Shown here in pieces: positions 55,783 to 64,000 of a stretch of 64,000 nt of DNA. Source of the stretch: Heterobilharzia americana (lineage: Eukaryota; Platyhelminthes; Trematoda; Strigeidida; Schistosomatidae); NCBI GenBank assembly GCA_944470555.2, contig OX104127.1:129767113-129831112 (forward strand). Reading direction: 5' to 3'. Every line of letters starts with the position of its first letter. Position 1 is the stretch's first letter. The position numbers and the translations under genes were made by a program. The notes beneath the pieces are model-generated. The model did no database searches. It was given only the letters and a program-made list of their open reading frames with translations, and had not been told where the DNA came from.

Positions 55783-55947
55783 TTATGAAAAGAATCTAGA
55801 AAAAGAAGTCAAAAAATCAGCTTCTTTTGTATTGCTTTTCAAGTCATCTTCAGCTTTCAAACAGGCATTATACTCTTTTTCAAGGTCGTCTTTGTTATTT
55901 GCAACAGTAGTAACTGATAGAAACTCGTAGTTATCCTGAAATTCTGC
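55783..55947 (-). CDS. candidate terminal exon, charged coiled-coil-like protein
   Basis: Minus strand: acceptor gttatcCAG, then 54 codons to TAA, beginning A-E-F-Q-D-N-Y-E-F-L-S-V-T-T-V and continuing N-N-K-D-D-L-E-K-E-Y-N-A-C-L-K-A-E-D-D-L. The middle is rich in Asp, Glu and Lys with heptad-like spacing, very unlike non-coding sequence here. Phase 0 at the acceptor. It lies downstream of the endonuclease G gene on the same strand, so it would be a separate gene or an alternative end. Family not recognised. Confidence 0.48.
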   Translation of the reverse strand, partial: AEFQDNYEFLSVTTVANNKDDLEKEYNACLKAEDDLKSNTKEADFLTSFSRFFS

Positions 55948-55949
55948 CT

Positions 55950-56800
55950 GGATAACAAATCATGTTCATAATTACTTTCAAAGACTAATCGTTAGTATGA
56001 AATCGGTCCAATCAATCACAAACCAGTTCATCAGGGCAAGCTATTGAATCACTCATAGAGATATTGACAACTCACTTCACACTGAAGTTAGCGCTGATGA
56101 TGTTGTCTAGAAAGACGATGAAAATTTCACGATTAAACAACCCAGCTCAGAGAACACAATAAAACTTGATAATAGACTACTGTTCCACTTATCCTTGTAA
56201 ACAATCTAAAGATCCGTCTCTGGGCACTTGTATGAATATTGATGCAGCTGTGAATGATGAGATGTCCAATCGCATGTCGAAATTCAAAGTAGTACATGGT
56301 AATTTGGGTCACCTGTGACTTCAGTTTATCTGAAATATGTGAGGTGCACAACACTTCAATGCCTGCAGTTTTTCCCTACACCAGCATTACCTGACCTTGT
56401 CTTGTTCTCCTCACGATCCATATTTCCCTCTAACTTCATAAGCCATGCCATTACTCAGATGGTTTTAAAATCTGCCTGGAGAGCTCGTGTGATGAAACGC
56501 ATTCCGGTTAGGGCAAAACTGAGATCGTGACATCTTTTTGGTCGCAAAGTATTTGACAGGGCATAGTTTGAACCTGAAGGCAACTTCAATAGTTACTTGG
56601 TGGTGATGATGAACAATATCTTTAGGGAAATCTAAATTTTGTGAGTTCACGAATTTTAAACAAATAAAACCACGAAGGTATTCAAGTAAACAACTTATTT
56701 CTTTATACAATAATCTCAAGGAAAATAGGTTATAAATATCAATGAAAATATAAAAAAAACATATAAACGAAGAAGAAACAAGGAATTTAAAGTAATACTC
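55950..56800. other. mostly non-coding; possible old repeat near 56470-56620
   Basis: The segment 56315-56620 has a plus-strand frame (ending R-V-M-K-R-I-P-V-R-A-K-L-R-S) that I cannot place. A 34-base splice-flanked stretch on the minus strand at about 56055-56110 does not keep the frame of 55783-55947. Confidence 0.3.
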
Positions 56801-56803
56801 TGA

Positions 56804-57047
56804 TTATTCTTTGAGTTTCGGGAAGAATTTCCAACCTGAAGCACTTTCTACACTCTCCATAGGAACCACGAACCTGTCCACTCGAACTTTTTCTGGTAAC
56901 CTGATGTTAGGCATGACCCAGGCCACTTTACGCCATTCCCCATTAGGTTTTTCTTGAATAGCTGCCACTTTAAAGAAATGAGTTGGGACTGCAACATTAT
57001 TTTCGCCGATTACTTCATAAGTGACAATCTTCTTCCCGTTTATTTCT
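56804..57047 (-). CDS. ENDOG: endonuclease G, mitochondrial nuclease, last exon
   Basis: DNA/RNA non-specific endonuclease family. Minus strand: acceptor tatcatttCAG, one base completing a Gln codon, then E-I-N-G-K-K-I-V-T-Y-E-V-I-G, N-N-V-A-V-P-T-H-F-F-K-V (the most conserved C-terminal block of EndoG proteins), W-V-M-P-N and F-V-V-P-M-E-S-V-E-S-A-S-G, ending in P-K-L-K-E and TAA at 56806-56804. The frame joins exactly to the exon at 63430-63542. EndoG is a nuclear-encoded mitochondrial nuclease that cuts DNA in apoptosis and degrades mitochondrial nucleic acid. The C-terminus has the family's normal length. The 57136-57048 extension of the open frame is intron. Confidence 0.95.
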
Positions 57048-57049
57048 CT

Positions 57050-58428
57050 GAAATGATATTCAAAAAGATAGAAAAGGACAACATGTATTAAGAGCTGGGG
57101 CGGGGGGGATAGAGTATTTTGTAAACGCCCACACATGAATTGATTACAAAAGTTTGTAAGATTCTTTGTTGCTTGGCTGAAGGTTTTTCGAACGAGTTTC
57201 CATGGTTTGCTATGTTATGAAACAAAAAGATACACATGCTGGCGACCTAGTCCAGTTTAATTCTTTAACATAATAGATTAGTGTGGATGCATCTCCCTAT
57301 TTCTGACAGGAGTAATGAAACGACAATTAATTGAAGGATTTTTGCAAAAGTCCACACAGTTGTGATAGAACTTTAAAAAGGTGTCTATGAAACTAACAAG
57401 TGCTGGGAACTGTCAGGAGTGTTCACTTTTATAATAATTATACAAAATTATCATAACCCGGGATATTGTTCATTGGTTCAAAAACTAAACTTTGAAATAA
57501 TGAGTGTCGGATTAGAACTCTGCTTCATTTATTTCGGCCTGGTGTCATAAGCTCTCAGAAACAAGAGTGGTTCATAGCCTATAAGATAAACATGTACCAT
57601 GTTAAGTCACATCAATTGTATGGGCAGAGGTATCCCCGTTCCCGACTACTTCTCAATGATTCACCCTATACTCAGGAACCATCAAAAAATGCGGCGTGGA
57701 TATGACACAATTGTACTGGGTAGAAACAAAAAAAGATGTAGTCTTCTAAAAGTGCTTTGTTTGAGTTTTGCAACAACCTAGTTTAAGGTTATTTTAGGCT
57801 GAATAGAACCTTAGTTTGAAAATAGAAAGAAAATTTACTACAGTAACCCCTTTTAACTACAGAGCGAATTGAATCGACACTTTAAGGAGTCTTGGCATAT
57901 AAACATAAGGTTAAATTATTATTACCATGACACCTGTGGTGTGGTAAGGTATATGAATACTTACTAAAGGTTGACTAATCGTTGTAGATATTTCATTAGT
58001 AGTCGGGTGTGATATACAGCCATTGAAGATGCAAGATGTTTATCATTTCTGTTATTACAAAAACACAAACTTGGGACAACATTGGTACCAAGATATTCAT
58101 CATACAAGAGAAGACACGAATGACGGAGTGGAGGCGAGAACATAAGTGGATTACTGAAGAAGCAGTTTCAAAGATATTTTCGAAATGACATTGACTACTT
58201 TCGTTTTACTTTCCAGTGATAACAAATGCAATTAAACTGAAGTAGGATCGCCACTGGTTCCATTTCTAACTCCTGTCTGCTATCATTTCGAACCACTGAG
58301 TTGCACGCTGTCTCACACCCTAAGCCAAGGAGTTGTGAGGCACATACAGATGCCTACTAAACACAACCACGTCATCACATCACGATTACTTAAGAAACAT
58401 TACTCACATTCACTGGGACCAGTAGATT
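57050..58428. other. intron of the endonuclease G gene, left part
   Basis: Unique-looking AT-rich intron sequence. No repeat family recognised; the short frame at 57599-57781 has no domain. Confidence 0.6.
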
Positions 58429-58429
58429 A

Positions 58430-59480
58430 GTAACCATGTGTTCATCATCATCATTGACATTAACATAGGACCAGGCAATACTGCGTAACGGTCCAAGCTG
58501 CCACATCTCATATCAGCACACCAAGTAGCAAGGCAAAAGAATGAAGATAGAGAAAGAAAAAATTGGTCAAAATAAGTAGAAAGTAGTAAAAGAGAAGGAG
58601 GGACGAGAAAATGATGGGACAGAGTATAGCGGTTAGGATGAAGATAATGTGTGTATACATCTGCGCCAGTGACGTCGGTCCTGAGTCATATCACCAAGAG
58701 TGTCAAACCACTGATTTCCTTGTTCCTCGGACCCCAACTAACTTGTCTGCATCGTCCCACATGGCTCAAACCAACAGTCAAAGACTTCATACATTGGTGC
58801 CATGTTCTAGTCTAGCTGCCCCGAGCTCTTTTCAAGCCTGAACTAACTTCGACCAACATTGTGCAACGGAGCAGACGGTGGCTAGGCATACCATCTCAGT
58901 AGATGAAGGCTTACAACCACATTAACTGTCTCACTTCTCCTCTCTAAAACTCTGCACATCACTTCTGCGTTACTCATGTGGTGACACCACGAAATATGGC
59001 TTATGCTACGAAGGCAACGGTGGTCAAACACCTGAAGCCTTCTCACGTCTTCTATTTTTAATGGTTATGTTTCACAGATATACAGAACAGAGTAGATCGC
59101 AGTGGCACCACAAACGGCGTAAGTTGGTATGATAAATATGGATGTGGCCGGTGCAGGAATAAGTAATACGTTTTTAGTTGGTCCAGAAAGATAGTGATTG
59201 TCAGTCTGAATTGTTAAGCAAGCAACAGACTTCCAAACTAAGGTCCCCGGAATATCAGAAACCACTGATAGAGCTCAGAAGTGATGATAAGCTTATTGTT
59301 TAGTCTTCCAGGAAATGTCGAAAGCCTTGGCATAAGCATATCGAGCTAAAATTTTGTACGTCCTTCAGACTCGATAGCTTTGTACTCTAGAGAGTTGCCA
59401 CAACTTAAACGACCAGAGTATTTAGCAAGGTTTTGTGCTCATTGAGTTATGGATAGGGTAACATTATAGGAGCATCCGAA
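58430..59480 (-). pseudogene. CR1-like retrotransposon, C-terminal and 3' end
   Basis: Minus strand, inside the EndoG intron. Starts near 59480; Y-A-V-C-G-A-T-A-I-Y-S-V-L-Y-I-C-E-T (about 59110) matches the family's 'GRVYcaAVRsVLLYGcETW' region. The C-terminal block around 58700 reads W-F-D-T-L-G-D-M-T-Q-D-R-R-H-W-R-R-C-I-H. The 3' untranslated end near 58520-58440 (gtgctgatatgagatgtggc, cgttacgcagtattgcc) recurs at 62.3 and 63.25 kb. Multiple stops. Confidence 0.75.
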
Positions 59481-59484
59481 CTAT

Positions 59485-60185
59485 ACTACTCAATAGTATT
59501 AAGTAGTATGAAACTGAATGTGGAAAAAGGGAAAAAAGGGTAACATCACGAGAACAAGTGAGAATGAAATTAACACTAAGTATTGAGCAAACAAACCAAC
59601 TGGTAAATAAAAATAGCATAGCTAAGAGACAGCATGACATAAAATAGCTTATATAATGAGTAATCGAAAATCAATATTCCAGGGTGTCTACTGATGACGA
59701 CAAAGATGAATCGGAGCGTTGTGGATTTTATTCATTAGTAGTTAGTCAATAAGTTTATTCAATTTTGGAGAAGCTAAAAGTTGTAGTTAAGCCAAGACTG
59801 ATTTATAAAATATCAATTATTGAAGAAATTTGTACGGTAGTTAATTGCATATTATTCTCTAGTAATTAATCAACCGTCATTATTTTCATGAATCCTAGAC
59901 AAAACCACTTTAAGTGTGAAGAATTTATTTAAACAAATCGATGATGCATAGATTGTGAAAAAACCGCAGGTCAGATAAACATTCTCATTTGTTATCTTAT
60001 TTCAATTAGAACTGCCTGATGGAATTCACGTGTACATTTAAAGGTTTATAGATGAAATCGACGTAGAACATCGTACGCAGGTTCAACGGTTCAATTCGCC
60101 ACACTTAACAGCAACATACAGAGAACAAATACCAAAGTGGATAAACACGTATGGGAAGAGAGGAAATTTAAAAGTTAGGGTCATT
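59485..60185. other. intronic, nothing recognised
   Basis: AT-rich, no repeat family seen. Confidence 0.4.
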
Positions 60186-60189
60186 CAAG

Positions 60190-60870
60190 TATTCGAAGAA
60201 GTTGGAGAGTGAATACATCTGAGCCACTGTGACCGATTTTCAGTCATGTCATTAAGAGTACCCAGCCACTGATTTCTATCGCCTCGGGGACCCCAACACC
60301 TCCCTACATGCCTCAGATCAACAGTCAGGGGTTTCAATGACTGGTGCCACGTCTTAGTCTAGCCACTCTGAACCTTCTTTCAACTTAATATAGCTTCTAG
60401 TATTGGTGTAGAGGGAGTGGTTCGGCATGCGTAATACATATCCAAGATACCTCAGCTAATGGAGGTTCACAACCTCATCAATCGACTTCCCTGTCTTGTC
60501 TAGTACCTTTCACCTGATCCCAACACTGTTCACACAGTGAATACACCAAACGTGAGCAAGGTTACCCAGACACCTATGATTAAAACCCTATAGCCCACTT
60601 CATATCTACTTTGAACGACCATGTCTCACAGTCGTATAACAGGACAAAATGGACTGCACCGCAGTATACTCGTACTTTGATGGATAGTCGCATATCCTGC
60701 CGGCGCCAAAGATGACACAAGCATACCTTTTGTATTAGAGCTGAGATTTTATCAGCAACCATCTAGTTCAAGCTGATGCAACTCCTCAAATAAGTGAAGT
60801 GGTCGACGCATCATACTAATTCCCTCCTAATCCTTAAACTAGGGGTAATTACAGACCAGTAGTCCTGAAG
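60190..60870 (-). pseudogene. CR1-like retrotransposon, C-terminal fragment
   Basis: Minus strand: C-H-L-W-R-R-Q-D-M-R-L-S-I-K-V-R-V-Y (60740 onward), C-G-A-V-H-F-V-L-L-Y-D-C-E-T-W, then decayed sequence down to the C-terminal block near 60200. It lacks the 3' untranslated end found at 58.4 kb. Back-to-back with the plus-strand copy starting near 60930. Confidence 0.75.
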
Positions 60871-60929
60871 CATCACCTTACATTTGACAGGTGCAAAATA
60901 CATGTCAAACGTTCAAGGGTTTATGGAGT

Positions 60930-62365
60930 TCTTTAACCTGACAGACCGTGGTGACCACCGCCGATATCCACTGCCACTATTCGTATTTAACTTTGTAATA
61001 GATATACGAATGGCTGTGATATGATATATGGCTAACATTTTAAAAATTCGTGTGCACCTAGTCGTTTCAGAGCGCACAGAAAACATGCATCTCTTACGTA
61101 GAAACACTGGCAAAATGCAAATTTTTCTGAACATCTTAAGCAGAAGTCTGAACATGGTTGCCACCCGTAATCTAATTGTCAGATATAAGATCATGCTTCA
61201 GGATTGGTCTGCATGAACTCGTAGTCTGAGGTTAGTTGGTGACGTGCTGGAATATTTTGACAGCTTTCCTTGCTTGGGGAGTTGTATAGGCTTAATCCGT
61301 TGGTTGTTGACAAAATCTCAGCTGGGGTATACGAGGCCGATTTCGCAGTTTTTTAATTACTCAATATCTAACTACATACAAATGGATGAAATTACTGTGC
61401 AGGATTTTATTTCATCATATTATACGGCTAAGATATGGCCGTTGAACGCAGAATACATCAGGAGGCTACAGGACTTTGACCATATATTCCTGCGTAGAAT
61501 TACTTGCGAGAGGTGGGACCACACTGTCAGTAGTGTTTAGGCTTGGTGTAGAGTACTGGGCGAAGAAGGCAAGCCAGTCGATAAGGTTTCGAAACTTCAG
61601 TGATTCAGATGAATTATATAACTGTTACATGTACTGAGTCACCACCAATCTGAATGCTCACTGTTAGCCAAAGTTGAATTAAGTTGAAGTAAGGCGGAGG
61701 TCGACCAGAACGAAACGTGATATTGGCTCCTAAAGTCTCTAGTTGGCCGTCTGAGAAGTGTAGGTTTCCTGGATGGGGGTCTTTGAGATATTAGCAATCA
61801 AAGGTTGAAGATTCTTCATGCTGTCTTTGAAAGTTGATCACAGTGACGCGCATTCACCTTTTATCCTGCTTGAAAACTTGAACATTTTATCTACTCTTAT
61901 CTATTTATTTTTAAATTTGAGCTGAAAAAAATCTATCCAATGACCGTGAGCAGTACAGGCTAAATATAGAGAACGTAGGTATGATAAGTAATGGTACAAA
62001 ATCATAGTATCAGTCAGTGAAGTCTCTAACTATTGTTCTGAGCCATATGGGCAAATGCAAACTTCCAAGTTGACGTCTACATGAAAAGCGAAGAAGATAA
62101 TTGAATACTCTGGATGATGTTGCCTCAGAACCAACCTTAGTGGTGTAGGTGCAGTCACATTCCTTTTTCATAGTAATCTTCATTTCAGACTTCGTTATTT
62201 ATCTTACCCCACGCCCTCTTCTCCTTTCCCAGTGACTGTCTATAGCTTTGGATATTTCTCCATTTCTTTCATTTTATTGCCTTCTATCTTGATGAGCTAA
62301 TGTGGGGTATGGCAACTTGTGCCGTTTCGCAATAATGCGAAGCCCGATAGCGATAACGACTGACT
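60930..62365 (+). pseudogene. CR1-like retrotransposon, RT palm to 3' end
   Basis: Plus strand: P-L-F-V-F-N-F-V-I-D-I (60972 onward; family 'SPFLFNFVID'), K-M-Q-I-F-L-N-I-L-S-R-S-L-N-M (about 61112), I-M-L-Q-D-W-S-A, F-P-C-L-G-S-C-I (61263), W-P-L-N-A-E-Y-I-R-R-L-Q-D-F-D-H (61437 onward), then V-L-G-E-E-G-K-P-V-D-K-V. The catalytic aspartates of the RT box are in a decayed stretch. The 3' untranslated end (gagctaatgtggggtatggc, cgcaataatgcgaagcccga, then gactgactgatt) closes it at about 62360. Confidence 0.8.
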
Positions 62366-62369
62366 GATT

Positions 62370-63055
62370 ATTTTTCTTCTTTCATAATTTTTTGTTGAAA
62401 AATGTGTGATTTTGCCTGCAAACAATTCTCACCGGTGCTATTGTGAAATGTAATCAGGTATGCTATTCCAGGCTATATTTTACCCGTATTTATCCTATAT
62501 TTATGCGTTTTAATTAGACCAGTTCCTCGTAATTATCTGGTACTAAGTGTCTACGGTAATGCTTAATGCAATTAAATCAAATACAGCATTAACTTTCAAA
62601 ACCTTTGAAGTGTATATAGTTTGCTTCCAATGATTAGGAAAACAACCGTCGATAAACAAAGGCTTGCAGGTAACGGATAAAATGCTCTCCAGAAAGATTC
62701 ATGCTTTTACCAGTGTTGTAACGAAAACTGGAATGTTTGTGAGTGTGTAGGGGGGGGGGGGGGGACGTGTTTCATTGTGATAATGAATTTTAATGAACTA
62801 TCCATTAAACTGAATGGTAGAACAGAGTAATTACTTCACGACTCTGATACTACCGACTCTGTATGATGAACAAAACCCATTGAAATCAAAAGACCAAACA
62901 TAACCTGGTAGGTATATGTTCTCAACAACATACAGACTTAAGAGGAAGACAAGAACAAGAGCAACGGGCAGTAATGAATTAGAATAGTCATTTATGTACA
63001 GAAATATGACAAAGGCAGAGTAATCATAATCTAACCTGCAACTAGCGAACAGTCA
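62370..63055. other. intronic, with a 15-base G run
   Basis: Poly-G at 62750-62764. Nothing else recognised. Confidence 0.5.
62750..62764. repeat. poly-G tract
   Basis: Fifteen consecutive G on the plus strand following tgtgagtgtgtag. On the EndoG coding strand it is poly-C within the intron. Confidence 0.95.
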
Positions 63056-63059
63056 CGGG

Positions 63060-63312
63060 TAACACGGAAATCGAGGGTCAGATGGCTGGAACATGTGTTA
63101 CATATATCTAGTCACCATTAAACCTTATTGTTTCATTCCATCCTCTTTCTCTCTTTACGACTTTCTACCAATGACCGTTCCCTTCTTTATTTCTCCATCT
63201 TTTACTTTTCTTCCTTTTACTTTGATGTGCTGATACGAAGTGTGGTAACTTGGGATGTTACGCAGTAGTACCAAGCCCCATGTCCATGTTCCCTTACTGA
63301 CCAGTTATATGA
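63060..63312 (+). pseudogene. CR1-like retrotransposon, internally deleted 3' fragment
   Basis: Begins K-S-R-V-R-W-L-E-H-V-L-H-I-S-S-H-H (63069-63119), the family's 'LRWLGHVLRM' block, then jumps directly to the 3' untranslated end (gtgctgatacgaagtgtggt, acgcagtagtaccaagcccc). About 300 bases of C-terminal coding sequence present in the 58.4 kb copy are missing. Confidence 0.7.
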
Positions 63313-63429
63313 AGATCAGCAGCGGGTCAATAAATTTTTACCAATAAAAGTAAGGCTACACTTTTGTTCACTCTAACAACTAGCAAGGTATACACGTAAC
63401 ATCAACGAAGTTAAATGTCTATTACTTAC

Positions 63430-63542
63430 TGTGGAAGAAACAATGGTCCTGTAATAACAACGACATTGTGTGTTTTCCTTGCAATTGCACGTATATACTT
63501 TTCTAAACTATTCCAACCATGTCGGTTGAAACCATGGCCGAC
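63430..63542 (-). CDS. ENDOG: endonuclease G, penultimate exon
   Basis: Minus strand: acceptor ttttcatttAG, then V-G-H-G-F-N-R-H-G-W-N-S-L-E-K-Y, I-R-A-I-A-R-K-T-H-N, V-V-V-I-T-G-P-L-F-L-P and two bases of a Gln codon, donor GTAAGT. This is the block after the active site of EndoG (family: 'NlAPQ…FN..W..LE…vyv.TGPLfLP'). 113 bases, phase 0 in and phase 2 out, matching the one-base start of 56804-57047. The preceding exons, with the mitochondrial signal and the DRGH catalytic motif, must lie beyond 64000, as no family block appears in the remaining 450 bases. Confidence 0.95.
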
Positions 63543-63589
63543 CTAAATGAAAAGTGAAATAAGAAAGCAACATACAACATGTTTCGTCT

Positions 63590-63995
63590 CCTCAACAATG
63601 TGAATCATGACCCCTCCCAAAATCGAAACCAAGACAATCAGGTTCCGCGACTAGCACATTGCCATTGAGCCAATGGAACGAGATCCAATGGTACACATCT
63701 GCCTGCTTCAGTCAGTTCACAATATAGCGTGACCTCTATCCAATGCTATCGCTGATTAACTGTCTTCCGTCTAACTTGATTTATAACACTGGCCATGACT
63801 TTTCATCGGAACTTCAGGAATCTAATCTCGAAGCAAGTCACTAATGAACACTAGATAGTAGTTCAGTTTGGAGGTTTGTAGGGATTTATTGATGAAACAA
63901 TCGTCCAGTGTTTTCATGCTTCCAATGGTCCTCCAATTGATATCAGTTTGTAGTTAATACAAGCTTGAAAACAATAAACCACCAGGTACCTTACA
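63590..63995. repeat. family 3 repeat, diverged
   Basis: The left part (63600-63690) has the tRNA-like segment (cgaaaccaagacaatcaggt, then tagcacattgccattgagcc). The right end (63915-63985) has ccaattgatatcagtttgta, the family terminus. Just before it, gatgaaacaatcgtccagtg (63891-63910) is a remnant of the hammerhead 3' half. Shares its interior with 20380-20490. Confidence 0.5.
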
Positions 63996-64000
63996 AGCTG

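Noticed and set aside
56055..56110. 34-base exon upstream of 55783-55947
   Set aside because: Splice sites are good but joining it would force the coiled-coil-like exon into a frame that stops early.
57048..57136. Start of the endonuclease G frame at 57136
   Set aside because: Sequence upstream of 57047 has no family similarity and follows a splice acceptor; the true upstream part is the exon at 63430-63542.
1..64000. CRISPR arrays, bacterial operons, rRNA
   Set aside because: Repeats have no regular spacer pattern, there are no operon-like gene runs or ribosome binding sites, and no rRNA sequence is seen.

Overview
This is a stretch of a eukaryotic, intron-rich and repeat-laden genome, almost certainly that of a blood fluke (Schistosoma or a close relative). 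The reasons: SM-alpha type repeats with a tRNA-like head and a hammerhead ribozyme, RTE/SR2-like and CR1-like non-LTR retrotransposons, Penelope-like elements (PLEs) with GIY-YIG endonuclease, and a decayed Ty3/Gypsy element. There are no bacterial operons, no CRISPR array and no long uninterrupted host ORF.

Host genes. The one secure gene is an endonuclease G homologue on the minus strand. Its last two coding exons are at 63430-63542 and 56804-57047; the exon with the DRGH active site lies beyond the right edge. The two exons join in frame across a 6.4 kb intron full of CR1-like fragments. Other possible host exons are weaker: 23647-23889 (terminal, with a polyadenylation signal at the stop), 55783-55947 (charged, coiled-coil-like, terminal), a phase-consistent chain 33923>33042>27269, a pair 22326>20584, and isolated exons at 406, 7259, 23281, 28622, 34593 and 52301. 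None has a recognised family.

Layout. 0-6 kb: SM-alpha copy, plus-strand PLE fragment, then a repeat ('X') carrying a nested RTE. 6-13 kb: inverted dimer repeat, minus-strand PLE at 9.3-11.6. 13.1-16.2 kb: nearly complete but broken RTE. 17-25.3 kb: tRNA-headed repeats, an RTE tail and an SM-alpha tandem. 26-30.4 kb: CR1-like scraps and an RTE tail. 32-37.5 kb: head-to-head SM-alpha pairs and a truncated PLE 3' end. 39.6-42 kb: inverted dimer and PLE. 42.5-46.8 kb: Gypsy element with both LTRs. 47-51.2 kb: SM-alpha pair, another tRNA-like repeat, and an X/RTE/PLE/X composite. 52-55 kb: palindrome and further tRNA-headed repeats. 55.8-63.5 kb: host exons separated by CR1-like fragments.

The most interesting theme is self-cleaving RNA. 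Besides the known SM-alpha hammerhead (intact at 47641-47687), two other tRNA-headed families carry hammerhead-like folds with different stem sequences: one at 17.5 and 53.7 kb, and an inverted dimer at 6.4, 19.2, 20.2, 39.7 and 52.8 kb. Several families have unit lengths near 320-335 bp, tandem partial units, and copies permuted across the unit junction. That is what copying from circular or multimeric RNA would give. No computation was run: identities and folds were judged by eye.
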